A stretch of DNA of 29,224 nt from a virus. Positions 6,215 through 13,062 of the stretch are shown piece after piece. Both the position numbers and the translations under genes were made by a program. Below the pieces are notes generated by a model. It was not told the origin of the DNA. It searched no databases and saw only the letters and a list, made by a program, of their open reading frames with translations. Positions within the stretch are counted from its first letter, which is position 1; each line of letters opens with the position of its first letter. Location of the stretch: positions 1 to 29,224 of IMG/VR virus record IMGVR_UViG_3300030202_003659, one strand, 5' to 3'.

Positions 6215-6301
6215 TTATTTTGTGATTGTGCATAACAATAAGGCCATTAAAATAATAGATGTGAAATATATTATTGTTCTTATTTTTATTTTAAATTCCA
6301 T
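6215..6301 (-). CDS. 28-residue single-span membrane peptide
   Basis: Starts MEFKIKIRT and continues as a hydrophobic segment (IIYFTSIILMALLL). Its start codon and first codons lie in the downstream copy of the 59-bp direct repeat, so its 5' end is a duplicate of the 5' end of 6321-6497. It ends 5 nt before the next start. Confidence 0.45.
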   Translation of the reverse strand: MEFKIKIRTIIYFTSIILMALLLCTITK

Positions 6302-6347
6302 ACTGTTTTTCTTTTCTTCCTTAATTTTTTAAGGTATCTAATTTTAA
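6289..6347. repeat. 59-bp direct repeat, copy 1
   Basis: Matches 6485-6543 with two mismatches over 59 bp. On the minus strand it carries a start region (ATGGAATTTAAAA) and the preceding AAGGAAGAAAAGAAAAACAG. It gives 6215-6301 its start. Confidence 0.9.
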
Positions 6348-6497
6348 ATCTAGGTTATAAATATTTGCTACTCGCTTGAGTAGGATTTCTACATAGTACT
6401 TCTTATCTGTTGTCATTTCTTCTACAAATCCTTGTACGTGTAGATATTCTATTGCGTCCATGACCTCTTCTTTGGTTACTTTATTTTTAAATTCCAT
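6321..6497 (-). CDS. Hypothetical protein, 58 aa
   Basis: Begins MEFKNKVTKEEVMDAIEYL and looks like a small helical protein. Its start lies in copy 2 of the 59-bp repeat and its last codons lie in copy 1, so the two repeats bracket the gene. It overlaps 6476-6607 by 22 nt. Unknown function. Confidence 0.6.
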   Translation of the reverse strand: MEFKNKVTKEEVMDAIEYLHVQGFVEEMTTDKKYYVEILLKRVANIYNLDLKLDTLKN

Positions 6498-6607
6498 ACT
6501 GTTTTTCTTTTCTTCCTTAATCTTTTAAGGTATCTCATTTTAACCCATTTATTTATTTCATAGGCAAATGGAATATAATTAATTAAAAATATTGTTAATC
6601 TTTTCAT
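6476..6607 (-). CDS. Hypothetical 43-residue basic protein
   Basis: Hydrophobic N-terminus (MKRLTIFLINYIPFAYEI) and a strongly basic C-terminus (RYLKRLRKKRKTVWNLKIK). The basic tail is encoded by copy 2 of the 59-bp repeat. The ATG lies 1 nt after the stop of 6609-7160 (TAAAATG); the longer frame starting at 6691 would overlap that gene by 83 nt and is rejected. Confidence 0.5.
   Translation of the reverse strand: MKRLTIFLINYIPFAYEINKWVKMRYLKRLRKKRKTVWNLKIK
6485..6543. repeat. 59-bp direct repeat, copy 2
   Basis: Partner of 6289-6347. The distance between copies (196 bp) equals one small gene, consistent with a tandem duplication that has since diverged outside the repeat. Confidence 0.9.
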
Positions 6608-6608
6608 T

Positions 6609-7160
6609 TTAAATTCCTGTAAAATATTTACCATTTTTATCTCTACTTCCATCTTTAATAACTCCACTAGGTGTGTATTTACCAATTTCATCTTTGTAAA
6701 TAACTTTAATTGTAAAGTAATAATCTAAATTATTAAATCTATAATCATACTCCTCAGCAGTACCTCTTGGTGGACCTGAAGGTGAATCATCATGGTAATA
6801 AAAACTTCTATCTTTATGTCCTTCAACCCATCTTCTTCTACTTTCTCTCATATTATCAAGGCCCATACTTTTTGCTTTATCAACAGGGTTAAATTCAACT
6901 TTAAAATCATTTCCAAAATCCATTACCTCAATTTCTTCTTTCCATTTTAAAGAATCTTTTTTATGATGCCAATCTTTATCTGGGTTTGTTTTATAATCTG
7001 TTTTCCAATCATGGATACATCCTTTAATTCTTCTGACTTCATAACCATCTTTTCTCCCATATAGATCATTATACTCTTCACCAAATGTAAATCCTGTGAT
7101 TTCATCTAATTTTTCTTTAACTTTATTTCTTACTTCTAAACTTTGTTTTCTTAAACTCAT
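6609..7160 (-). CDS. Hypothetical protein, 183 aa
   Basis: Charged protein with an N-terminal helix (MSLRKQSLEVRNKVKEKLDE), a Trp/His/Lys-rich middle (HDWKTDYKTNPDKDWHHKKD), then a tyrosine-rich section with YYHDDSPSGPPRGTAEEYDY. No domain recognised. The start couples to the preceding gene by ATGA. Within the operon driven from 8002-8033. Confidence 0.7.
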   Translation of the reverse strand: MSLRKQSLEVRNKVKEKLDEITGFTFGEEYNDLYGRKDGYEVRRIKGCIHDWKTDYKTNPDKDWHHKKDSLKWKEEIEVMDFGNDFKVEFNPVDKAKSMGLDNMRESRRRWVEGHKDRSFYYHDDSPSGPPRGTAEEYDYRFNNLDYYFTIKVIYKDEIGKYTPSGVIKDGSRDKNGKYFTGI

Positions 7161-7279
7161 ATACTTTTATTTTCAAATTCAATAATTGCTAATTCCTCAG
7201 CCATTTTTCTATTATACCCTTTATCAAGGTATTTTTCAAATAACTGTTCTAATAATATATCATTTTGGTGACAACTCAT
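7157..7279 (-). CDS. Hypothetical protein, 40 aa
   Basis: Begins MSCHQNDILLEQLFEKYLD; the second half (GYNRKMAEELAIIEFENKS) is helical. It lies 3 nt after the preceding stop, follows ATAAGTTATG, and couples to the next gene by ATGA. It looks like the small tail regions of phage DNA-modifying proteins, but this is not diagnostic. Confidence 0.55.
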   Translation of the reverse strand: MSCHQNDILLEQLFEKYLDKGYNRKMAEELAIIEFENKSI

Positions 7280-7282
7280 AAC

Positions 7283-7867
7283 TTATTTTATTTCATATTT
7301 TTGTATTAACTTTGTATTATGTGACATTTTTTCCGATCTGTAATCCCCATTTAGGTAAAATTTGTTTGGATCATAATCACCAAACCATCTAAAACTAATA
7401 TCAACAATTGTATCTTTTTTTCTAACATTATAAAATTTCATTTCATTAAAAAAGACATCATGTGGGATACAAAATCTCCTCATGTTGACTAAATCTAGTA
7501 TTATAATTTCATCACAGTTGTCTCTTTTACTTTCTAAACCACCTATTTGTAAATAACAAGTATGATGAATTAAAGTTGATTCTGATGAACATAATGTTGA
7601 GGTTGATTTTAACTCACCTAATACACCCTCCCTAATAATATCATACCCTACAGTATTTTGATTAGCATGTATAATTTCATTACTACCTTCTAATTGTTCA
7701 ACTACACTTTCAGCAAAACGACCTCTTACATCACCACTATTATATAAAGCTTTACTATTTTCATTAGGTTTAGTTACTCCCATCCATTCACAAAATGCAT
7801 TAAAACCAAATAATGATTCTACATTTGGATTAGGATTAATTTTTTTATATTCAAATATATCTCCCAT
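7283..7867 (-). CDS. Putative PD-(D/E)XK nuclease-fold protein
   Basis: 194 residues. The pattern RGRFAESVVEQL (E53), NTVGYDIIREG (D76) and VLGELKSTS (E85-x-K87) fits the active-site arrangement of PD-(D/E)XK enzymes: a helix glutamate, then D, then ExK on adjacent strands, with GELK as the catalytic pair. The spacing resembles restriction-endonuclease-like and phage recombination nucleases. Cysteines and histidines follow (CSSESTLIHHTCY). It may cut DNA in host-genome degradation, recombination or defence, or bind without cutting. The start overlaps the stop of the preceding small membrane gene (TAATG). Confidence 0.6.
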   Translation of the reverse strand: MGDIFEYKKINPNPNVESLFGFNAFCEWMGVTKPNENSKALYNSGDVRGRFAESVVEQLEGSNEIIHANQNTVGYDIIREGVLGELKSTSTLCSSESTLIHHTCYLQIGGLESKRDNCDEIIILDLVNMRRFCIPHDVFFNEMKFYNVRKKDTIVDISFRWFGDYDPNKFYLNGDYRSEKMSHNTKLIQKYEIK

Positions 7868-7974
7868 TAAATTAAATTAATAATTACAAATTTTATAATT
7901 TCTAAAGCAATAAAACCTACTACTATTAATGAAACTCCTTTTACTAATTCAATGATTGTTTTTTTATTTGTCAT
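7867..7974 (-). CDS. 35-residue single-span membrane peptide
   Basis: Short basic head (MTNKKTIIELVKG) then one hydrophobic span (VSLIVVGFIALEIIKFVIINLI). First gene after the promoter at 8002-8033; start context ATAAGTTATG. The stop overlaps the next start (TAATG), so it may help set expression of the nuclease-like gene. Confidence 0.55.
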   Translation of the reverse strand: MTNKKTIIELVKGVSLIVVGFIALEIIKFVIINLI

Positions 7975-8001
7975 AACTTATTATTTTTTAACTTACATGC
8001 T

Positions 8002-8033
8002 AAATATAACATAAAAATAGCTGATAGCCAAAC
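8002..8033 (-). promoter_or_regulatory. Class I promoter (GTTTGGCTA / GTTATATTT)
   Basis: 14-nt spacer; drives the operon from 7974 down to about 5319. Leader ATGTAAGTTAAAAAATA is a shortened form of the shared leader. Confidence 0.85.
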
Positions 8034-8052
8034 ATATAACGTCCAAAGTTAA

Positions 8053-8481
8053 TTAAACTTTAAATATTGAATGTAATTTTGATGCACCTGTAAAACCATA
8101 TTTATATCCAATAGCTTCATGTAAATCAAAATCAAGAAACTTATTAAATTTATCAATTATTTTCTTAGTACAACCAGCACCCTTAGAATTAGCAACTGTT
8201 AATAAATCAGACATTATCTCAATTGGAATATCTAAATTTAATTTTTTAGGAGCTATAAAATTCTTATTACTAGAACCAGAACCAATATTAGTTTTAACTT
8301 TAGGAAATGTTAATTCAAAATCAACAACATTTGGATTATTAATATATGATCTCAAATTGTCAATATGAACTGCACCTGTTGTTACCCAAGATGTAATTTT
8401 TTTAGTGATTGTTTTGTTAGTGTTAGTTACAATTGTTACTTTAATTGCATCTAAATAATTTGTTGGTATTTCTTTTTTCAT
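8053..8481 (-). CDS. Hypothetical protein, 142 aa
   Basis: Beta-rich N-terminal half with many Thr and Asn (KVTIVTNTNKTITKKI), then a GSGSSNKN linker and a helical C-terminal half (IPIEIMSDLLTVANSKGAG). Possibly two small domains. No family recognised. It is a one-gene unit under the promoter at 8529-8560; start context AAAGGTTATG. Confidence 0.7.
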   Translation of the reverse strand: MKKEIPTNYLDAIKVTIVTNTNKTITKKITSWVTTGAVHIDNLRSYINNPNVVDFELTFPKVKTNIGSGSSNKNFIAPKKLNLDIPIEIMSDLLTVANSKGAGCTKKIIDKFNKFLDFDLHEAIGYKYGFTGASKLHSIFKV

Positions 8482-8528
8482 AACCTTTATTTAAATTTAA
8501 GCTAAGCTCATCTTAACTCTTACTTTGT

Positions 8529-8560
8529 AAATATAACATCCCTTAGGCCAAAAGCCAAGT
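8529..8560 (-). promoter_or_regulatory. Class I promoter (ACTTGGCTT / GTTATATTT)
   Basis: 14-nt spacer; drives 8053-8481. The -33 box begins a 5-bp inverted repeat, AAGCC (8552-8556) with GGCTT (8574-8578). Leader AAGTAAGAGTTAAGATGAGC. Confidence 0.85.
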
Positions 8561-8576
8561 ATTTAATAATAAAGGC

Positions 8577-8717
8577 TTACCAGATGTTATTATTAATTTC
8601 ATCATCAACCCAAATTTTTTCTTTAGTTCCTAATTGATCATATACCATTTTAAACTCTTCCATTGCTATTTGATCTTGAAGAAATTTCATTATTTCCATT
8701 TTTTTATTTTTATCCAT
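8577..8717 (-). CDS. Hypothetical protein, 46 aa
   Basis: Methionine- and lysine-rich helix (KKMEIMKFLQDQIAMEEFKM) with an acidic end (IWVDDEINNNIW). The ATG overlaps the preceding stop by 8 nt (ATGGATAA). Last gene of the ligase operon. Confidence 0.55.
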   Translation of the reverse strand: MDKNKKMEIMKFLQDQIAMEEFKMVYDQLGTKEKIWVDDEINNNIW

Positions 8718-8820
8718 GTTTTTTATTTTTTACTTGTTTAATTAAAGCATATAAACTAGGGTTAAAATTATCCCAGTACCTTTTATAATCTTCTATTTTA
8801 AAATTCTCTTTTACCTTCAT
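8710..8820 (-). CDS. Hypothetical protein, 36 aa
   Basis: Begins MKVKENFKIEDYKRYWDNFN. It overlaps the 3' end of the ligase gene by 23 nt in another frame and the next gene by 8 nt. Position between two same-strand genes supports it. Confidence 0.45.
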   Translation of the reverse strand: MKVKENFKIEDYKRYWDNFNPSLYALIKQVKNKKHG

Positions 8821-10057
8821 AAACATGTTTTACAGTTGGAAATCTTAATGAAATTCCACCTTTATCATTATATGTTTCCTCAAAATATTGAACAGTAATT
8901 AATTTACCAACAATAGATCCATCCATATATTGTAATCTTTGTCCTTGAGACCAACCGCTACCAACTTTTACTTTATGGCCTTTATGTTCAATCCATACTT
9001 GTGATAACATTTCAATAGTTTCAGATTTGCCATCTCTAACTACTTCATGTTTATCAACATCATAATCTAATACTATATATTCAGCGTCAAAAAATTTTTT
9101 GACTTTGACTAAGTTTTTAGTACGTTTACCTTCATAACCAACATTTTTTCTTAACATAAACCCTTCCCAATTGTTTTCAGCAGATATTTTACCCCAATAT
9201 TCAAAATGATCATCACCTGAAATTATATGTTGATCTAAATAATGTAACCCTAAATTAGGTTCAACATTATGAAGGAATGTTTTTAATTTAAGTAATCTTT
9301 CTGATAATTTTTCTGTTGATTTATTATTATCAAAATCTGGTTTATGTAACATATCAAACATTTTAAACACAGGTTTTTCAATTTGATGGTCTTTACGTCT
9401 TAATTCTTTCATTACACTCTTAAAATCCTCATCACCATTTTCATCAATCAAACAAATCTCACCATCAAAAACAGTATTAACAATATTAGTTGATTCAATA
9501 GCATGTTTAATTTTATCTAATGTAGTAAATTCTTTACCCATTCTAGAGTATAAATTACATTTACCTTCTTTATTAATAACAGCTAAACATCTAACTCCAT
9601 CTAATTTACGAGAGGCATACCATTCATCATCCCAATCACATTTACCTTTATACTCTTGAGCTAAAGCAACATTAAATGTAGGAATAAGACCTGGTATTGC
9701 TTTATTAATTACTTTATCACCTGCTCTAATACCTAAATCTTTATCTATTATCTTATAAATTAAATCTTTATAACCTTTCAAATTGGCATAAGCATTAACT
9801 AACTTAATAGCATCATGTCCTGTTACTTTCCTTTGATTTAAAGCATCTAGTATATCAAAACAATCTATTGCTTCATCACCTATTAAATGTGAATTTTTTA
9901 AACAAGTTTTACTTGTAACATGATATTGTTTGAAGGGATTATAAGTGTATTCTAACATCTTAAGAATAAAAGCATTTGAACGCTTTATAATCTCAACCTT
10001 CTCATTAGCACTACTTGTGCTTCTCATGTCTTCTATAAATGTGTGTAACTCTTTCAT
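8798..10057 (-). CDS. ATP-dependent DNA ligase
   Basis: 419 residues, a compact phage-type ligase. Nucleotidyl-transferase motif I is SRKLDGVR with the adenylated lysine at K151. Motif III is VFDGEICL (about 195-202), motif IV EGFMLRK (about 298-304) and motif V LVKVKKF (about 316-322). A C-terminal OB-fold region follows with GKLITVQYFEE. It seals nicks with ATP during replication, repair and recombination; bacterial hosts use NAD-dependent LigA instead. The start at 10057 lies only 16 nt downstream of the -7 box of its promoter. Two tiny genes are co-transcribed behind it. Confidence 0.93.
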   Translation of the reverse strand: MKELHTFIEDMRSTSSANEKVEIIKRSNAFILKMLEYTYNPFKQYHVTSKTCLKNSHLIGDEAIDCFDILDALNQRKVTGHDAIKLVNAYANLKGYKDLIYKIIDKDLGIRAGDKVINKAIPGLIPTFNVALAQEYKGKCDWDDEWYASRKLDGVRCLAVINKEGKCNLYSRMGKEFTTLDKIKHAIESTNIVNTVFDGEICLIDENGDEDFKSVMKELRRKDHQIEKPVFKMFDMLHKPDFDNNKSTEKLSERLLKLKTFLHNVEPNLGLHYLDQHIISGDDHFEYWGKISAENNWEGFMLRKNVGYEGKRTKNLVKVKKFFDAEYIVLDYDVDKHEVVRDGKSETIEMLSQVWIEHKGHKVKVGSGWSQGQRLQYMDGSIVGKLITVQYFEETYNDKGGISLRFPTVKHVYEGKREF

Positions 10058-10073
10058 AAACTTACTTATACCT

Positions 10074-10105
10074 AAATATAAGTAAATTTTACCTGAAAGC
10101 CAAAC
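10074..10105 (-). promoter_or_regulatory. Class I promoter (GTTTGGCTT / CTTATATTT)
   Basis: 14-nt spacer; drives the ligase. The -33 box lies 1 nt from the stop of the upstream protease gene, next to a 6-bp hairpin TGGTGG/CCACCA (10111-10137). The short leader still shows TAAGTAAGTT. Confidence 0.85.
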
Positions 10106-10106
10106 G

Positions 10107-11360
10107 TTATTGGTGGGAATTTAAAACTTCACCACCATAAGGAGACTGATGGTTGACTACAATTTTTTCAGTTTGTAATACTTGTTTATTATCTGTTATT
10201 GTAATATTATAAACACCACTAGATAGAAAATTTAAGTTTAAATCTAAGGGAGATGAATTATTTATTTTTAAAGACTTAACAATGTTTCCTTGCACCCCAG
10301 TTATATATAAGTAATAATCAGATTGAATATTAACATTATAAAATGCTATACTAATTCTTCCACTTGTAATACTAGGATAAATAAAAAATATATTATCAAT
10401 AATTCTTTCTTGGTTTTCAAAATGATTAATCATTTCTTCTCTATAGGACCATAATGAAGACAAACCCCTTTGAACTTGACCTGTTGTAAAAGCAACCATA
10501 CACTCATCACCACAATAATCCATATAATTTTTTACAAAAACTCTATCTATAGTACTATCACAATAACTCATTAGAGTATCAGGACAATTAGTTGATGGGA
10601 ATGTTGGACCCCTTTGCCTTCCAGTGTCATCAACTAAATCATCACCGCATTCTTCAGTACCCCAAGTGTGATATAAATTTAACCAATGACCTACTTCATG
10701 AACTAATACTTTACCTTGATTAAAGTCAGTATATTCATCATTCCAGTTATAAAGCATATTACCAACTACCCTAAATGAAATAACAATTCCATCAGTGGAG
10801 GGACTACCTCCTGGGAATTGTGAGTAACCTAATAATCCATATCTTAATTCACCAACCCATACATTTAAATATTTTCTAGTATCCCAAGGTGATTTACCAT
10901 TAGTTGAATCATATTTTATTCTAGGATTGTAATATGAATAAGCTAATTCTTTAGTATGAGTTCTAGTTATACCACTAGTAGGGATTCCATTAGGATCATA
11001 TTTAGCTAATTCAAAATTAATATTAAAATTCCCTTTATAATCCCTTAAAGTATCAGTTAATAAAGATGTATCTGAATTTTGTAAATTAAAGCATCTATTT
11101 AATACCTCAAGTTGTCTCACTATTATACTATCATGTAAGTTTTCAGTTTGTGTTTTATATAAAATATGAAAAACAACTGGTATAGTGACTGATTGGTTTT
11201 TAAATGATTTTTTAAGTAATGTCTGTTGAAGTTTATTTTCTATATCATTATAATGCTCAAGGTTTTCATTAATGAGTCCCCTATTATACTCATCAGTTCC
11301 ACAGGTTTGACTAACCAAACCTAATGTTATAAAACAAAATAAAATTATTATAACTCTCAT
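10107..11360 (-). CDS. Secreted M43 (pappalysin-like) metalloprotease with T9SS-type tail
   Basis: 417 residues. A signal peptide (MRVIIILFCFITLGLVSQTC, 1-20) is followed by a prodomain and a catalytic domain with the zinc motif HEVGHWLNLYH (221-231) and the Met-turn NYMDY (278-282). The DxVDDT and paired-cysteine region (CGDD...NCP...YC) is typical of M43B. About 325-405 resembles the T9SS type A sorting domain: YPSITSG, then SSGVYNITITDN, then TEKIVV. Normally that tail sends proteins across the outer membrane of Bacteroidota. N replaces the usual G in HExxHxxGxxH, as I recall from other flavobacterial members. About 12 extra residues follow the usual end. Likely acts on host surface or extracellular proteins. 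Last gene of the operon headed by the transglycosylase. Confidence 0.9.
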   Translation of the reverse strand: MRVIIILFCFITLGLVSQTCGTDEYNRGLINENLEHYNDIENKLQQTLLKKSFKNQSVTIPVVFHILYKTQTENLHDSIIVRQLEVLNRCFNLQNSDTSLLTDTLRDYKGNFNINFELAKYDPNGIPTSGITRTHTKELAYSYYNPRIKYDSTNGKSPWDTRKYLNVWVGELRYGLLGYSQFPGGSPSTDGIVISFRVVGNMLYNWNDEYTDFNQGKVLVHEVGHWLNLYHTWGTEECGDDLVDDTGRQRGPTFPSTNCPDTLMSYCDSTIDRVFVKNYMDYCGDECMVAFTTGQVQRGLSSLWSYREEMINHFENQERIIDNIFFIYPSITSGRISIAFYNVNIQSDYYLYITGVQGNIVKSLKINNSSPLDLNLNFLSSGVYNITITDNKQVLQTEKIVVNHQSPYGGEVLNSHQ

Positions 11361-11473
11361 TTGAACTTTTTATCTACGAACTTTTTTCCTACATATATCA
11401 GAGCAATCCAAAATGTAAAAGCCAAACCATCCAAATAAGATAATTCATTCCATACTTGAACCACATCATTCAT
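11357..11473 (-). CDS. 38-residue single-span membrane peptide
   Basis: Hydrophobic middle (LAFTFWIALIYVG) and basic tail (KKFVDKKFK). It overlaps the SET-domain gene by 8 nt and the protease gene by 4 nt (ATGA), so it is firmly within the operon. Could be a small holin-like or exclusion protein. Confidence 0.55.
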   Translation of the reverse strand: MNDVVQVWNELSYLDGLAFTFWIALIYVGKKFVDKKFK

Positions 11474-11777
11474 CGGTTGGGTCATATAAATTATACTTTA
11501 GAGTTAATTCCTCTCCTTTTTTAATATCACAAAGTGTAACCAAATCTAATCCCTCAGTTGTTGTTTTAACCTCACAGTTAGGTTTCTCACTATGGTTTAC
11601 AAAACCACCAAGTGGAGTCCTAATGTATCCATTCTCAAAATCCACATGAAAGATATGTGATGTGCCTAGATTTGTTTCTTTTAAAATTTTTTCCAGAGCA
11701 AACAACCCGAGCCCATGTACCTCTGAATTTTGTATTGTCAGGCATTCTGGTAGTGGTTTGTAGTATTTAGTTTTCAT
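11466..11777 (-). CDS. SET-domain protein (putative lysine methyltransferase)
   Basis: 103 residues from the ATG at 11777; a TTG 7 codons upstream is possible but lies inside the preceding gene. Motifs match a minimal SET domain: SEVHGLGLFA near the N-terminus (usual SxxxGxGLFA), then GGFVNHSEKPNCE (the NHS/xNC cofactor-pocket motif), then DIKKGEELTLKYNLYDP (GEELxxxY with the catalytic tyrosine). SET enzymes transfer a methyl group from S-adenosylmethionine to lysine. Small stand-alone SET proteins occur in some viruses and bacteria. Post-SET cysteines are absent. The substrate is unknown. Confidence 0.82.
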   Translation of the reverse strand: MKTKYYKPLPECLTIQNSEVHGLGLFALEKILKETNLGTSHIFHVDFENGYIRTPLGGFVNHSEKPNCEVKTTTEGLDLVTLCDIKKGEELTLKYNLYDPTDE

Positions 11778-11859
11778 TATTTGATATTTTAATTCCAATC
11801 ATTATTCCAGTGAATAAACTGGTTATGCAAATACATATTAACCAGAATAATACCTCCAT
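11767..11859 (-). CDS. 30-residue membrane peptide
   Basis: Hydrophobic through most of its length (VLFWLICICITSLFTGIMIG). Start overlaps the preceding stop (TAATG) and its end overlaps the SET gene by 11 nt. A single membrane span is the only visible feature. Confidence 0.5.
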   Translation of the reverse strand: MEVLFWLICICITSLFTGIMIGIKISNNEN

Positions 11860-12020
11860 TATATACCTTGAGATTTTCCCTCAATGATTTCTTTCTCTAA
11901 TTTATCAATCATTAGGTTGATTAAGAATTGTTTTTTTAGACTTGGGTTTCTATCCCTTTGTATCTCATCTTGTTCTTTATACAAGCGGGATAGTCTTTGT
12001 TGTTGTTTGGTTTGTGCCAT
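11859..12020 (-). CDS. Hypothetical basic protein, 53 aa
   Basis: Begins MAQTKQQQRLSRLYKEQDE and is probably one long charged helix, perhaps a coiled coil. Its stop overlaps the next start as TAATG. Upstream lies a short C-run (CACCCCCC) not seen elsewhere here. Function unknown. Confidence 0.6.
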   Translation of the reverse strand: MAQTKQQQRLSRLYKEQDEIQRDRNPSLKKQFLINLMIDKLEKEIIEGKSQGI

Positions 12021-12073
12021 CTCGTATATACGTATTGGGGGGTGCGTGGTATGTAAAAAAGAAAGCTTAAATT

Positions 12074-12232
12074 TTACTTTTTGATGTTCACTTTTTTATC
12101 ATACTTACGTTTCCTAGCTGCTTGTCTTGCACGTTCGTCTTTAATATGTTGTAGTGTTTCTCTCCAATCATTTTGTTTGTTTTTTATTTTTAATCGTTTA
12201 AATTTTCTCCATAGTTCCCACTTGATAACCAA
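12074..12232 (-). CDS. Basic 52-residue frame without an ATG
   Basis: An open frame rich in Lys, Arg and Trp (KWELWRKFKRLKIKN, then DERARQAARKRKYDKK). It overlaps 12190-12360 by 43 nt in another frame and has no ATG. The TTG at 12232 is the likeliest start; a frameshift from the upstream gene is the alternative. Amino-acid content looks like a real nucleic-acid-binding protein, but the call is weak. Confidence 0.35.
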   Translation of the reverse strand: MVIKWELWRKFKRLKIKNKQNDWRETLQHIKDERARQAARKRKYDKKVNIKK

Positions 12233-12360
12233 AATAAAACAATATCCTTACCATATTTTTTAGTTAAGGTGTTTATTGTTTTTGTGTCTTTTTCATTTTC
12301 ATTTAATTCAAATAACTTTGACTTAGGATTATTTATATTATATTTATCTTTTTTATCCAT
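12190..12360 (-). CDS. Hypothetical protein, 56 aa
   Basis: Begins MDKKDKYNINNPKSKLFEL; charged first half, then DIVLFWLSSGNYG. Its ATG overlaps the preceding stop (TAATG). It may be the first part of a frameshifted pair with 12074-12232. Confidence 0.55.
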   Translation of the reverse strand: MDKKDKYNINNPKSKLFELNENEKDTKTINTLTKKYGKDIVLFWLSSGNYGENLND

Positions 12361-12818
12361 TATATTTTATTTGCTTTACCTGCTATTATTTTATCATTTT
12401 CTAAAAGAACAACCCCACAAGCTGAATCCTTATCTGGGTATGAATTGTTAGTGTAGGCTTTTAATTCTTTAAAGTACGTATCTAAATTATCTTCTACGTG
12501 TTTATCAAAAATGCTTTTCCAATTATCTCCTGCCTCATCGATTTTATCTTCAATTTGAAATTTTTGAATAAATTGATCTTCACCCCAAAAATTAGTAATT
12601 GATTCTATTACATATTCTTTTTTACTATTATAACTCATAGAATCAGGACCTTCATCATTCCAATATATCATTTGATACATTCCTGGGTCTACATCAATCA
12701 TATATTCAGCACTAAACTTTATATTATCTGGTAAGTTTTCAAAATCTGAAGTGTTGCCTATATAAAGGTCTTCATAATCAGAATGATTTGCTATTGTTGC
12801 TTTGTTTATTTTATTCAT
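12360..12818 (-). CDS. Hypothetical acidic protein, 152 aa
   Basis: Strongly acidic, Asp- and Tyr-rich (SDYEDLYIGNTSDFENLPDN). The C-terminal part has SACGVVLLENDKIIAGKANK, which resembles a beta-hairpin. No family recognised. It overlaps its neighbours by 1 and 8 nt. An acidic phage protein of this size could be a DNA mimic, but nothing supports that beyond charge. Confidence 0.65.
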   Translation of the reverse strand: MNKINKATIANHSDYEDLYIGNTSDFENLPDNIKFSAEYMIDVDPGMYQMIYWNDEGPDSMSYNSKKEYVIESITNFWGEDQFIQKFQIEDKIDEAGDNWKSIFDKHVEDNLDTYFKELKAYTNNSYPDKDSACGVVLLENDKIIAGKANKI

Positions 12819-13062
12819 AACTGTTTTTTATTTCAACTGTTCTCCAATATTGAGCATCAGGATCTGTTTCTGCTATTTCTTTTTTAATATCACCTATTGT
12901 ATAAACACCTTGTGCTGTATTGTCTAAAGGGAATACAGGTATATCATCTTCTAATAACCATGCTAAGTCATTTGTAAACCTCATTCCATTACTTCGAAAT
13001 GCAACTTCAACAACCTCATCTTGGTCTCCATTTTTGATATTTACTCCAAATGTTGTACTCAT
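12811..13062 (-). CDS. Hypothetical protein, 83 aa
   Basis: Small mixed protein (STTFGVNIKNGDQDEVVEVA) with a WLLEDDIPVFPLDNTAQGVYTI stretch. Not recognised. ATGA-coupled to the transglycosylase gene upstream and overlapping the next gene by 8 nt. Confidence 0.65.
   Translation of the reverse strand: MSTTFGVNIKNGDQDEVVEVAFRSNGMRFTNDLAWLLEDDIPVFPLDNTAQGVYTIGDIKKEIAETDPDAQYWRTVEIKNSYE

Noticed and set aside
11393-11427. Extra class I promoter before the M43 protease (GTTTGGCTT present)
   Set aside because: The -33 box is present inside the 38-residue gene, but no TATATTT lies at the 14-nt spacing.
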